Of a DNA stretch of 64,000 bases, positions 9,059 through 17,244 are shown piece by piece. The stretch covers positions 1 to 64,000 of the forward strand of contig NZ_RRYD01000009.1 in the NCBI RefSeq assembly GCF_004010095.1, in the 5' to 3' direction. Made by a program: the position numbers and the translations under genes. Positions within the stretch are counted from its first letter, which is position 1. Every line of letters begins with the position of its first letter. The notes under the pieces are model-generated. The model was given only the letters and a program-made list of their open reading frames with translations. It did not search any database and was not told the origin of the DNA. Origin of the DNA: Lacticaseibacillus hulanensis (GTDB lineage Bacteria; Bacillota; Bacilli; Lactobacillales; Lactobacillaceae).

Positions 9059-9445
9059 GCGAATCCTCCAAGATTACATTCTGTTTTTATGGTAACAAAA
9101 GCAACTACCACGCGCAAGCAATACCGACGCCCAGGGGGCAGCGGGTTACGCACGGCACGCACACAAAAACACCGGAGTCACGCACCATCATGCAGGCAAT
9201 AAACCTACTTAACGGGCGGGGCCATCTGGGTGCTTCGTGCACTTAACCTGTCTAGTTCTTTAGCGAAAACATTAACTCGGTTCATAGCATTCTCCATGGA
9301 AATAATTGGCCGGGGCCAACTACTTCGGTAACCGCAAAATTGCGGGAATTAAGTCAACTGGTACTGCCAGTTGAGCAAGATGCATCTTTACGTAAAATAA
9401 TACGCCTAAACGGGCACGGCAACAACGCCGCAATGCCCCGCCAAT
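9059..9445. other. Gene-poor gap between efp and rpmA
   Basis: About 390 bp with no long reading frame. In many relatives an Xaa-Pro peptidase gene (pepP) occupies this place. I see the small candidate frame at 9205-9285, a short inverted repeat (CCGCAAAATTGCGG) near 9332, and no recognisable remnant of pepP. Confidence 0.6.
9205..9285 (-). CDS. Possible 26-aa small protein
   Basis: A short frame starting MNRVNVFAKELDRL with a GGAG site seven bases before its ATG. The product is basic and partly amphipathic, with no membrane segment or known motif. It could be a genuine small protein, an upstream frame of efp, or chance. I found no family for it. Confidence 0.25.
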   Translation of the reverse strand: MNRVNVFAKELDRLSARSTQMAPPVK

Positions 9446-9474
9446 AAAAAAACGCTCCACGAGGGGAGCGTTTT
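9446..9474 (-). terminator. Terminator after rpmA
   Basis: Minus-strand hairpin AACGCTCC / GGAGCGTT followed by seven T, nine bases after the rpmA stop. Ends the rplU-rpmA transcript. Confidence 0.88.
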
Positions 9475-9483
9475 ATCAGCTAA

Positions 9484-9768
9484 TTAAGCTTCCACTGGGT
9501 AAACGGAAACCTGCTTCTTGTCGCGGCCGAGACGTTCGAACTTAACGATACCGTCTGCAACTGCAAAGAGCGTGTCGTCGCCACCGATCTTAACGTTCGT
9601 CCCTGGGTGAATCTTCGTACCGCGCTGACGGTAGAGGATGTTACCAGCCTTAACGAACTGACCATCAGCGCGCTTGCTGCCAAGACGCCGACCTGCTGAG
9701 TTACGGCCGTTAGAAGTAGAACCGCCCCCTTTGTGGTGGGAGAGGAATTCAAGATTCTGCATTTCCAT
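9484..9768 (-). CDS. rpmA: 50S ribosomal protein L27
   Basis: L27 reaches the peptidyl transferase centre with its N-terminus. The [17 protein letters not shown] segment identifies it. In Firmicutes the protein is made with a short N-terminal extension, removed by the cysteine protease Prp; here the extension reads [10 protein letters not shown] before HHKGGG, a drifted form of the usual NLQFFS/A. Start chosen at the ATG 11 bases after GGAGG (94 aa). The prp gene normally lying between rplU and rpmA is not present: only 54 bp separate the two. Confidence 0.95.
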   Translation of the reverse strand: MEMQNLEFLSHHKGGGSTSNGRNSAGRRLGSKRADGQFVKAGNILYRQRGTKIHPGTNVKIGGDDTLFAVADGIVKFERLGRDKKQVSVYPVEA

Positions 9769-9822
9769 GATGTTGTACACCTCCATGTTTAGGATGATTA
9801 CGGATTACTCCGTGAGATAGAA

Positions 9823-10131
9823 TTAAAGGTTAATTGCGTCAATCGTAACTTTCGTGTATGGCTGACGGTGACCCTTCTTCTGGTGCTGGTGCTTCTTAGG
9901 CTTGTACTTGTAAGTAACAACCTTCTTTTCCCGGCCCTGTTTTTCAACTTTACCGGTTACGGTAGCACCTTCAACAACGGGCGTGCCAATCTTGGTTTCG
10001 TCGCCGCCGACAAGGATGACCTGGTCAAAGGTTACGGTTGCGCCTTCTTCTGCGTCGAGCTTTTCGACGTAGATAGCCTTACCGGCCTCTGCCTTGTACT
10101 GCTTGCCGCCAGTCTTGATAATAGCGTACAT
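9823..10131 (-). CDS. rplU: 50S ribosomal protein L21
   Basis: Binds 23S rRNA during assembly of the large subunit. The 102-aa protein starts [17 protein letters not shown] and carries the conserved [16 protein letters not shown] basic tail of the family. AGGAGG precedes the ATG. An L21-type leader RNA lies directly upstream, so autoregulation is likely. Confidence 0.97.
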   Translation of the reverse strand: MYAIIKTGGKQYKAEAGKAIYVEKLDAEEGATVTFDQVILVGGDETKIGTPVVEGATVTGKVEKQGREKKVVTYKYKPKKHQHQKKGHRQPYTKVTIDAINL

Positions 10132-10250
10132 GTGTACACCTCCTACGTGCCCAATGGGCTGATTCCCTGATTACTCGCCGCGATAGGTGCTTGCGCTTAA
10201 TGCCTATCTACGAGCGGTTGCAGATGTAGGGTGACAAATACAACGTTGAT
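10132..10250 (-). ncRNA. L21 leader (ribosomal protein autoregulatory RNA)
   Basis: The roughly 115 nt before rplU contain the conserved features I know from Firmicutes L21 leaders: a hairpin with GATAGG ... CCTATC arms around AAGCGCAAG, the flanking CTCGTA ... GCGGCGAG pairing, and AATCAGGGAAT before a small hairpin (CAGCCCATTGGGC) that abuts the ribosome site. These RNAs are thought to let L21 or a partner repress the operon. Recognised by sequence pattern, not by a covariance search. Confidence 0.72.
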
Positions 10251-10493
10251 ATTTTACCATAACCAGCCCATTAAGCAAGCTTTTCCTGAAAATTTCCATT
10301 ACTCATCCCCTGCCGGCGACCGGCTCAGCTGATCACCTGCACTATACTGATAGGAAAAGTTTGGTTTGCGTTGGTTCAACTATGCCAGTTTAATTAACGC
10401 AGAGCAACAAAAAAATCGGCCAAGTCCACTCGCAGCGCTGCGCCCGAATACTTACCCGATTACTTACCCAACTTTGTTCAGCTAACAATCTTA

Positions 10494-11099
10494 CTAACAG
10501 TAGAACTCACGCAGTCCCATCCCCTCTTCGGGTGCAAAATCACTTGCTTCCTGAATGAGGTGCGCTACGTAATCAGCTTGCCAGTTGCTACTCTTATCCA
10601 CCCAATTCTTAAAAATAGCAACGTCGATCACACTGGCAACAGCGGCAAGGTCGCGCAGGTTCAGCGTGGCAGTTGCGGGGCGCTTGTGACTGACCGCAAA
10701 GCGCATAATCGCGTCCGTGAGTTCCTGCGTCAGCACGTCGATGAATGGTTCCGTGTCATTTTGGAACAGGACGGCAAAACCATTGTCTTCACGCCGCAAA
10801 TACTCTAGCGCCCGGCGCACGTGCAATCGGGGAATCTGTGTATGATCATCTCTTTGACTATACACACTTGCGGCGATGAAGTCTGTGACCGTGTCGTGGC
10901 GAACCGCATCAATGAAATCGTCCTTGTCTGCATAATGCTGATAAAAAGTCCCGCGCGTTATTCCTGCCGTCTCAGTGATCGTCGCAACACTCAAGCGGTT
11001 GATGGGCGCCTGCGCAAGGTTTTGGAACAATGCGCGTCGAAGCCGTAATTCGGTCTTCTTAATCCGCGGGTCAACGCGGTGTGGATGATTTGATAACAT
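10494..11099 (-). CDS. TetR/AcrR family regulator
   Basis: A 201-aa repressor-type protein. Residues about 15-60 form the TetR DNA-binding domain (SVATITETAGITRGTFYQHY is the helix-turn-helix and its exit). The C-terminal ligand domain has no recognisable subfamily; it resembles the DhaS-like group. It is divergent from the small membrane protein at 11244 across a 144-bp region that holds a perfect 7+7 palindrome over the other gene's -35, and its own promoter (TAGACA-17-TATACT). Ligand unknown. Confidence 0.9.
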   Translation of the reverse strand: MLSNHPHRVDPRIKKTELRLRRALFQNLAQAPINRLSVATITETAGITRGTFYQHYADKDDFIDAVRHDTVTDFIAASVYSQRDDHTQIPRLHVRRALEYLRREDNGFAVLFQNDTEPFIDVLTQELTDAIMRFAVSHKRPATATLNLRDLAAVASVIDVAIFKNWVDKSSNWQADYVAHLIQEASDFAPEEGMGLREFYC

Positions 11100-11129
11100 G
11101 ATGGTTCACCTCCTAAACTACCATGTAAA

Positions 11130-11195
11130 AGTATACCAATCCGACCTTTAAGTGTCTAGTTCTGACTTGTCCGTTTTGACAAGTTCGTATATACT
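11130..11195. promoter_or_regulatory. Divergent promoters with TetR-type operator
   Basis: Minus-strand promoter of the TetR gene: TAGACA (11153-11158), 17-base spacer, TATACT (11130-11135). Plus-strand promoter: TTGTCC (11167-11172), 17-base spacer, TATACT (11190-11195). A perfect palindrome ACTTGTC-N6-GACAAGT at 11165-11184 covers the plus -35 and part of its spacer, as expected of an operator. Binding by the adjacent TetR protein is inferred. Confidence 0.75.
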
Positions 11196-11243
11196 GCACG
11201 CAGAGTGTTTTTTCGCGCGAAGCAGCGCATACGGGAGGACAGT

Positions 11244-11480
11244 ATGTTAATTGATTTGCTCATTTTTCTAGTTGTGACCGGCCTGCTGGCAGTTGTCATT
11301 GCGCGCCTCGCTGAACCGTTGAACCTGATAGTTGCGGGCATCATTGTCCTCAGCATCATGATTATCGCGTTCAAACTGTTCGGTTTCAGCGTTTTCAGCC
11401 TGCTACTGACCGTCTGGATGATTGCCATCATCGCCGGGTTGTACATACTGCGCGCGTACGTTCGCAGCGGCCGCATCTAG
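11244..11480 (+). CDS. Small two/three-helix membrane protein
   Basis: A 78-aa protein that is almost wholly hydrophobic: three predicted membrane segments (about 2-20, 25-45 and 48-70), few charges and a short basic end (RAYVRSGRI). GGGAGGA precedes the ATG by five bases. The TetR-family regulator opposite it probably controls it, which might suggest a stress or small-molecule response. I do not recognise a family; it is too small for an SMR-type exporter and lacks their glutamate. Confidence 0.75.
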   Translation: MLIDLLIFLVVTGLLAVVIARLAEPLNLIVAGIIVLSIMIIAFKLFGFSVFSLLLTVWMIAIIAGLYILRAYVRSGRI

Positions 11481-11495
11481 CAACAACAATAAGTT

Positions 11496-11532
11496 AAAAA
11501 AGGACCGCAAGTAAAAACTTGCGGTCCTTTTT
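11496..11532. terminator. Bidirectional terminator
   Basis: AAAAAAGGACCGCAAG / CTTGCGGTCCTTTTT with a short A-rich loop. Serves the small membrane protein on the plus strand and the 83-aa gene at 11713-11964 on the minus strand. Confidence 0.9.
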
Positions 11533-11712
11533 CGTCCGTAACAACTGTCACGGACGGTCCCAATCGAACTTGCGAACACTGGCACTTGCCGGCGACAAAC
11601 AAAGTTGCCGGCTGCAAGCACGGGAAATTCGCTGATTCAAGCAATTCGCCCGACCGATTGGGTGCCCCTGCCAAGGAACTCAAGGTTACCACAGCTTTTT
11701 TCGGCTAACAAG

Positions 11713-11964
11713 TCACTGACTCAATTCGTCAAGCGCGGATAGCGGACCAAGAAATTCCGCGGTTGGCATAAGGGTCACCTCGCAGGCATAGGTCGCAAGT
11801 AATAACCAGTACGCATCACTTCCATAACTAAGATCAGCATCCACCGCCTGCGCGGCCCGGGCCACAATCGGCAAGACCGTCTCCTTGGACGCGTGCAGCC
11901 GGTTGTGCGTCCACCAGAACCACACTCTTTGGCCGTCAATGACTGTGCGCAACACAAATTCCAC
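11713..11964 (-). CDS. Hypothetical 83-aa protein
   Basis: Probable gene starting at GTG with GGGGGTG just upstream. The product is soluble, with an aromatic patch (VWFWWTHNR, residues 14-22) near the N-terminus and a helical, acidic second half. It ends before the shared terminator. No family recognised. It sits alone between the TetR pair and proBA, and I have no functional hint. Confidence 0.55.
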   Translation of the reverse strand: MEFVLRTVIDGQRVWFWWTHNRLHASKETVLPIVARAAQAVDADLSYGSDAYWLLLATYACEVTLMPTAEFLGPLSALDELSQ

Positions 11965-12015
11965 ACGGACACCCCCTGTTTACTCAACGCAACCAGTTTA
12001 ACAGGCAACCCGCCC

Positions 12016-12073
12016 AAAAATGAAATCCCCACAAGTAAAAGCCCGATTTTGCGGCATTTTACTTGCGGGGATT
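12016..12073 (-). terminator. Terminator after proA
   Basis: Long inverted repeat with arms AATCCCCGCAAGTAAAA and TTTTACTTGTGGGGATT (minus strand), loop of 16, followed by TTTCATTTTT. It lies 57 bp beyond the proA stop. Confidence 0.7.
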
Positions 12074-12129
12074 AATTGTTGCTGGAGTCAATCATGCAAT
12101 TATCGTAGTTGCATTAACCATATTTTGCG

Positions 12130-13380
12130 TTACTGGCGAATCTGCCCGTCACCGGTGATGACGTACTTGATGGTCGTCAGCGCGCTCAGCCCCATCGGCC
12201 CGCGGGCGTGGAGCTTTTGGGTGCTGATGCCGATTTCAGCGCCGAAGCCAAATTCCATCCCGTCAGTAAAGCGGGTGGAGGCGTTGACGTAGACACACGC
12301 CGCATCAACGCGCTGCTGGAAATAACGGCCCGCGTTGATGTTTTGGGTGATGATTGTTTCGGAGTGGTGCGTGTTGTGGGCGTTGATGTGGGCAATCGCC
12401 TCGTCCTCAGAATCAACCACCTTCACGGCCATAATTAGGTCATTGTACTCCGTGTCCCAATCATCCGCCGTTGCTGGCACCACGTCCGGTACCAATTCCT
12501 GGACCCGGGCATCCCCGCGCACTTCCACCCCGTGGTCGCGCAGGTCCTGGACCAACGCCGGCACGTAACTGGCCGCAACGTCGCGGTGCACCAGCAGTTT
12601 TTCGGCGGCGTTGCAGACAGACGGACGCTGCACCTTGGCGTTAATCGTGATTGCACGCGCCATGCCGAGGTCCGCAGTGGCATCGACATAAATGTGGCAA
12701 TTGCCGGCACCAGTTTCAATCACCGGCACCGTGGCCTGGTTAACCACGGCCTTGATGAGGCCGGCACCACCGCGCGGAATCAGCACGTCGAGGTATTCGT
12801 TCAAGTGCATGAACTCACCGGCCAGTTCGTGGCTTGGATTCGTGATTAGTTGAACCGCATCGACGGGCAGGCTGGATTCTGCCAGTGCCGCCCGCAAGAC
12901 CGCAACGAGCGCCTGATTGCTGTGCATGGCCTCCTTGCCGCCACGCAAGATCACGGCATTGCCGCTCTTGAAGCAGAGGCCAGCCGCATCCACGGTCACG
13001 TTGGGCCGGGCTTCATAAATCATCCCCACCACGCCCAGGGGCACGCGCTGCTGCAGAATCTGCAGTCCAGCATCGGTGGTCCAGCCGCGGTCAATTTTGG
13101 CGGTGGGGTCAGCCAGCTGGGCCACATCCCGCAAGCCTTGGGCCATGTCGGCCACCCGGGTTGCCGTCAGCTGCAGGCGGTCAACGAATTTTGCCGCCAC
13201 CAGGTCGCCGGCTAAGTCTTCCTTGTTGGCCGCAAGAATGTCGTCAGTTGCCGCCACCAGTTTGTCCGCCATCAGTTCGAGCACAGAATTCTTCTGGGCC
13301 GCACTAAGCTGCGCGATTGTGTACGCCGCGTCCTTAGCTGCCTGACCCATCACCTGCAAATTATTACCGTTAGTTGCCAC
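12130..13380 (-). CDS. proA: Glutamate-5-semialdehyde dehydrogenase (gamma-glutamyl phosphate reductase)
   Basis: Second step of proline synthesis: NADPH reduction of glutamyl-5-phosphate. Typical aldehyde-dehydrogenase fold with the catalytic cysteine in QRPSVCNAAEKLLVH and the PLGVVGMIYEARPNVT segment. The start is GTG 13380, nine bases after GGAGG; this overlaps the proB end by 11 bases and gives 416 aa, the family length. An upstream in-frame ATG lies deep in proB and lacks a ribosome site. Confidence 0.95.
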   Translation of the reverse strand: MATNGNNLQVMGQAAKDAAYTIAQLSAAQKNSVLELMADKLVAATDDILAANKEDLAGDLVAAKFVDRLQLTATRVADMAQGLRDVAQLADPTAKIDRGWTTDAGLQILQQRVPLGVVGMIYEARPNVTVDAAGLCFKSGNAVILRGGKEAMHSNQALVAVLRAALAESSLPVDAVQLITNPSHELAGEFMHLNEYLDVLIPRGGAGLIKAVVNQATVPVIETGAGNCHIYVDATADLGMARAITINAKVQRPSVCNAAEKLLVHRDVAASYVPALVQDLRDHGVEVRGDARVQELVPDVVPATADDWDTEYNDLIMAVKVVDSEDEAIAHINAHNTHHSETIITQNINAGRYFQQRVDAACVYVNASTRFTDGMEFGFGAEIGISTQKLHARGPMGLSALTTIKYVITGDGQIRQ

Positions 13381-14203
13381 TGATAACCGCCTCCAATACG
13401 TTTTCGCCAAACCAAGTGCCAATGCGTTCGCCAGCCAGAATGCGCAGAATCACGCGCGGATCCGCACCACTGGCCAAAACCATTTGCCCGCCGCTGTTAA
13501 TCATCCGCTCCGCAGCGCGCAGCTTCGTTACCATGCCGCCCGTGCCAAACCGGGTGGAACTGCCACCCGCGCCCATCAGGACCTTGTCCGACAGGTGCTC
13601 GACTTCAGTCATCAGGTGGGCGTTGCTGAACTTATTGGGGTCGCGGTCGTACAGGCCGTCGATGTCGGAGAGAACAATCAACGTGTCTGCCCCCACCTGG
13701 GTGGCCACAATCGCCGCCAGCTGGTCGTTATCCCCAAAAGTCGTGTGGTGGTCCATCTCGTCCGTGGCCACCGAGTCGTTTTCGTTGATTACCGGAATCA
13801 CGTTCTTAGCGAGCAGTGCATCAATCGTGTCGAACACGTGCTGGCGGCTCACCGGATAATCGAACGTGTCGTGTGTCAGCAGCAGTTGGCCAATCTGGGT
13901 GCCGTAATCACTAAAGCGCTGGGAGTACAGGTTCATCAGCTCCAGCTGGCCAATCGCCGCCAGTGCCTGCTGCTCGGCGATGGCGGCCGGCCGCTTTTGC
14001 ATGTGCATGCGGTCGAGCCCGACGCCAATTGCGCCAGAGGACACTAGCAGCACTTGCACGCCCTGGTTGTTCAGCGCAGACAGCGTGTAGGCAAGCCGGT
14101 CAATCGTTAGCAGGTTGACCTTGCCCGTCTTTGGGTGAATCAGGCTGCTTGTGCCTATTTTAACGACCACCCGGCCATAATGAATTAAACGTTTGCTGCT
14201 CAT
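13370..14203 (-). CDS. proB: Glutamate 5-kinase
   Basis: First enzyme of proline synthesis, phosphorylating glutamate. Amino-acid kinase fold with VVVKIGTSSL at the start, VLLVSSGAIGVGLDRM and the nucleotide-loop segment IDGLYDRDPN. At 277 aa it has no C-terminal PUA domain, as is usual in lactobacilli and streptococci. AGGAGGG precedes the ATG. A T-box leader upstream probably ties expression to uncharged proline tRNA. Confidence 0.95.
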   Translation of the reverse strand: MSSKRLIHYGRVVVKIGTSSLIHPKTGKVNLLTIDRLAYTLSALNNQGVQVLLVSSGAIGVGLDRMHMQKRPAAIAEQQALAAIGQLELMNLYSQRFSDYGTQIGQLLLTHDTFDYPVSRQHVFDTIDALLAKNVIPVINENDSVATDEMDHHTTFGDNDQLAAIVATQVGADTLIVLSDIDGLYDRDPNKFSNAHLMTEVEHLSDKVLMGAGGSSTRFGTGGMVTKLRAAERMINSGGQMVLASGADPRVILRILAGERIGTWFGENVLEAVISGN

Positions 14204-14232
14204 GGTTACCCTCCTGCTACATCTGGCATTTG

Positions 14233-14452
14233 CTTTAAAAAAAGCGCCACTTCAACCGAGGCACCCATCGCTGGGCGGTACCATCCTCGTTTGAAGCAGC
14301 GCTCCACACTTTTCCTAGAATATTAATCTTGTTTGCGCCTGCGCGCTGATTCCGGCTTGGATTCGTGACCTGGGACGGCTTGCAATCGGTGACCGTCCTC
14401 CCTGGACCGCACTACTATGACCGGAAGATTTGATAGGGCTAGTGTAGACCAA
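14233..14452 (-). promoter_or_regulatory. T-box leader of proBA, probably proline-specific
   Basis: The T-box sequence appears on the minus strand as GAGGATGGTACCGCC near 14275-14290, followed by a long terminator whose arms (AGCGCTGCTTCAAACGAGG region and its complement) run into seven T. Upstream is a Stem I closed by TTCCGG/CCGGAA with the distal GGACGG ... CCGTCC arm. Aligning its specifier loop with other T-boxes (AGTA on one side; CGAA-T-CCA-A on the other) gives the codon CCA, proline, which fits proBA. Confidence 0.85.
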
Positions 14453-14497
14453 GTGCTTTCTGAAAGTCAACTAGATAATTGAAATTTCGGCGGCGCG

Positions 14498-16855
14498 TTA
14501 TTTGCCTTCGCGAACAGGGAGGGTTAACTCACTGTCCGCCAGGTTGATTGTGTACGTCACCTCACGCACTGGGCGAATTGTCTGCGCCTGATCCGCGCCG
14601 TGAACGATGAGCGCCAGGGTGCGGCCCGCCGGTAAGTGGTACCGCGTTGGCTGCAGATCCAGCTCCAGCGTGATTGGCTGCCCCGGTTCGGTCGTGATTG
14701 ACACCGCCGGGCTCTTTGGGTTCTGCGTGTTGGCGTGGGCAAAGGTAATCAGCTTCGCATTCGTGGCGGTTGTCGCCGGCTTAAACTCAAGAATGCTGCT
14801 GGTTTTAAAGTCATAGCCGAGCGGGTAACCGCTCATCTCAACGGTGCTGGCCGTTTTGGTGAACCGCTTGGCCGTCCCCAGATCAACCAGCCGCACACTG
14901 GTGATTGCTGACAGCGCGTCAATGCTGAGGGTAAGGCGCAGGTGCGGCGTGCCCTCCAGCACCAAATCGTGGTCGAGCTTTGCAAGTGGCAATACCACCC
15001 GCGAATCAGCGTAGATGGATTCTGGCTCAATGATTTTGTCCTCAAATCCGTCACTCGTATCCTCGTTGGCCTTGAACTCAGCGGTGCTGTGGTCCGTGAA
15101 GGTTGTTTCACCCGCACCCAGCTTGATGGTCTTGCTGCCAATGCCGGCGCCGGTACCAAAGTCAGGTTCGATGATCCAGGTCTCTGGTTCCACGTTATCT
15201 TGAATTGTCACGTCGGGCAGCGTGTCGACGGCGTGGTTGTCAACGCCGAGCAGCTTATTGCTCAGCCACAAGTTCATCTGGTCGGTAAAATCAAGCGACA
15301 AAATGTTGTTCAGGTAAACGTGCTGCCCCTGGTGCAGGTACAGCTTGTGGCGGATTGGCAGGTTCGCCACCGCCTTGTGGAACTCAATCACGTTGCGCGG
15401 CTTAACGTTCCAGTCATTGAGGCCGTGCACACTAATGATGTCACACTTGATGTTCGCCGCGTTGTTCCGGTAATTGCGGGCATCCCAAAATGGGGTGTAG
15501 TCCCCGTACTTGCGGTCCTGTCCCGCGGCCAAATCCGCGAGGCGCTGCTGCCACTTGGCGTCCACCTTGTTCGCATCCCCCGCTGCCTTCAGCCGGGAGT
15601 ACGTGTCCACCGCCAGTACGTCCGTGTCCTCGCCCTGAAAGCCGCCTGGTGCAACCACCAGTCCGTTTTCCCGGTAGTAATCGTACCAGCTGGAGATTGC
15701 GGCCTCAGAAATGGCGGTCTTGAGCGCCGGGGTCCCACTCGTGGCCGCCGCAATTGCGAGCGTCCCGAGGTAGGATTTGCCGGTCATGGCAACACTGCCG
15801 TTGCACCACCACGCCTTGATTTCGGTTGTACCGGTGCGCGTGGTGAATGCGCGCCGACTGCCGCCGAGCCACTCAATCACGGCCACCGCACTTGCGGTCT
15901 CGTCCGGGCCACCAGTGCTCCGCAGACCGTCCGATCCGCGCGTGCCGACACCGGCAGAATAAACCGTTGCGAAACCGCGCGCCAGGAAGTAATCGTTCAG
16001 CGAATAAATCCCGTCCTCGTCGCCGTACGCCGCGGCCTGAGTTGCAGTGCCGGTTGCAGTGCGCCGGGGTAAATCAAGCGGCTGGTCGGCCGGTGCTTTG
16101 GCCTGGGTGCGGGCCGGCTTAACGGCCAGCTCTGGCTCCGGCGTGTGCGTGACCGCCGTGACGTCGTTGGTACCGCGAAAATACGGGTTCGCCGTCAACA
16201 GTGCCGGCACTGTCACACCCGAATTCGTTTCACCCGGACGGAATATCGTCGTTTCCAACATGTCGCGCTTACCGTCGCCATCCGTGTCCAGGTCGGACTC
16301 AATCCACACCCGCTCGCGAATCACCTTGTGCGTGTCGAACGTCGGCAGCGTCTTGCCGTTGAAGAACTTGAAATCGCCTTGCTGCTCGCGCAAGAAACCC
16401 TTGGCCGCCAGTGCATCAATGAGCACAACCAGGTGCTTGGTCCGCGTGTTCAGCAGCAGGTAAAAGGCCGCGAGTAATTCGTCCTGGGTGGCAATGTCTT
16501 CGGCGACAACCGGCAGGCCGGTCTTGGTCATGAAGCTAATCGCGCTCCCGTAATCAAAATCGATGCCAGCCTCAAAACCGAGGTACTGCAACCCGATGGT
16601 GTAGAAGGTTTCGCGGTCGATGCGTTCAGGCTTGGTCTCAAGGAAGCTAGCCAAATCCGCAGTCTTGCTGGCGGCACGCTCGCTAAGTGCCTCGAACTTG
16701 GCGGTGTCACTGAATGCGGCTGGTTCAAAAGCTTCATAGTAGGCCTGCGCCAATGCGGCCAAGTCGTCAGCCGTCACTGGCAGGCCGAGTGCGCTTAATT
16801 CAGCCTTTTTGGTGGCATAATCTGGGTTCAAACGAGCAAATTGATTAAGATGCAT
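14498..16855 (-). CDS. pepX: Xaa-Pro dipeptidyl-peptidase PepX
   Basis: Serine peptidase (family S15) releasing X-Pro dipeptides from peptides such as casein fragments; central to growth on protein. The 785-aa protein has the lactobacillar start MHLNQFARLNPDYATKKAEL, the nucleophile motif GKSYLGT near residue 360, the His region GQHVYLNN and a C-terminal beta-sandwich typical of S15 enzymes. Cytoplasmic: no signal peptide. Transcribed alone, downstream of nothing but its own 200-bp leader. Confidence 0.95.
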   Translation of the reverse strand: MHLNQFARLNPDYATKKAELSALGLPVTADDLAALAQAYYEAFEPAAFSDTAKFEALSERAASKTADLASFLETKPERIDRETFYTIGLQYLGFEAGIDFDYGSAISFMTKTGLPVVAEDIATQDELLAAFYLLLNTRTKHLVVLIDALAAKGFLREQQGDFKFFNGKTLPTFDTHKVIRERVWIESDLDTDGDGKRDMLETTIFRPGETNSGVTVPALLTANPYFRGTNDVTAVTHTPEPELAVKPARTQAKAPADQPLDLPRRTATGTATQAAAYGDEDGIYSLNDYFLARGFATVYSAGVGTRGSDGLRSTGGPDETASAVAVIEWLGGSRRAFTTRTGTTEIKAWWCNGSVAMTGKSYLGTLAIAAATSGTPALKTAISEAAISSWYDYYRENGLVVAPGGFQGEDTDVLAVDTYSRLKAAGDANKVDAKWQQRLADLAAGQDRKYGDYTPFWDARNYRNNAANIKCDIISVHGLNDWNVKPRNVIEFHKAVANLPIRHKLYLHQGQHVYLNNILSLDFTDQMNLWLSNKLLGVDNHAVDTLPDVTIQDNVEPETWIIEPDFGTGAGIGSKTIKLGAGETTFTDHSTAEFKANEDTSDGFEDKIIEPESIYADSRVVLPLAKLDHDLVLEGTPHLRLTLSIDALSAITSVRLVDLGTAKRFTKTASTVEMSGYPLGYDFKTSSILEFKPATTATNAKLITFAHANTQNPKSPAVSITTEPGQPITLELDLQPTRYHLPAGRTLALIVHGADQAQTIRPVREVTYTINLADSELTLPVREGK

Positions 16856-17022
16856 AATGTTCCTCTTTTCAGATTCTAATGTAGATTAATTTTAGTGTAT
16901 GCCCCGCGGTACCTTTGGGCAAGTATCAGGGGCAAATCGGCGTGAAAAAAGGCCGAGATTTCGGCGCACCCGATTCGCAAGCGCCCATTCCCGCAAATTT
17001 GGGCCCCGCGCCGTTTTCTGCA

Positions 17023-17052
17023 TTGACAATCAGCATGATTTTTCCATATACT
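17023..17052 (+). promoter_or_regulatory. Promoter of tRNA-Arg
   Basis: TTGACA (17023-17028), 18-base spacer, TATACT (17047-17052), ending 11 bases before the tRNA. Confidence 0.8.
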
Positions 17053-17063
17053 AGTATGCGTTC

Positions 17064-17136
17064 GCAATAGTAGCTCAGTTGGATAGAGCAATGGTCTTCT
17101 AAACCATCGGTCGCGGGTTCAAATCCCGCCTATTGC
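17064..17136 (+). tRNA. tRNA-Arg (anticodon UCU)
   Basis: A complete 73-nt cloverleaf: acceptor GCAATAG/CTATTGC with discriminator A, D arm TAGCTCAGTTGGATAGAGCA, anticodon stem around TTCTAAA giving anticodon UCU, and TPsiC arm GCGGGTTCAAATCCCGC. CCA is not encoded. It reads AGA arginine codons. Confidence 0.96.
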
Positions 17137-17184
17137 ACTTTCAGCAGTCAGCACTATGGCTGCGCTTTGCACGTTGAAGCGTCT

Positions 17185-17222
17185 AAAACCGGCAAGAAAT
17201 CATTTCTTGTCGGTTTTTTTCC
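17185..17222 (+). terminator. Terminator after tRNA-Arg
   Basis: AAAACCGGCAAGAAA / TTTCTTGTCGGTTTTTTT hairpin 50 bp after the tRNA and only about 23 bases before the start codon of the next gene, so that gene must rely on read-through or on a promoter inside this short gap. Confidence 0.85.
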
Positions 17223-17244
17223 AATTAATTCCGAGGTGTTGGAC

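Noticed and set aside
11583-11618. Inverted repeat CTTGCCGGC / GCCGGCTGCAAG as a second operator or terminator
   Set aside because: Imperfect, no T-run and not placed at a promoter; too weak to call.
14942-16072. 376-codon plus-strand frame within pepX
   Set aside because: Antisense to PepX, with no plausible start or domain.
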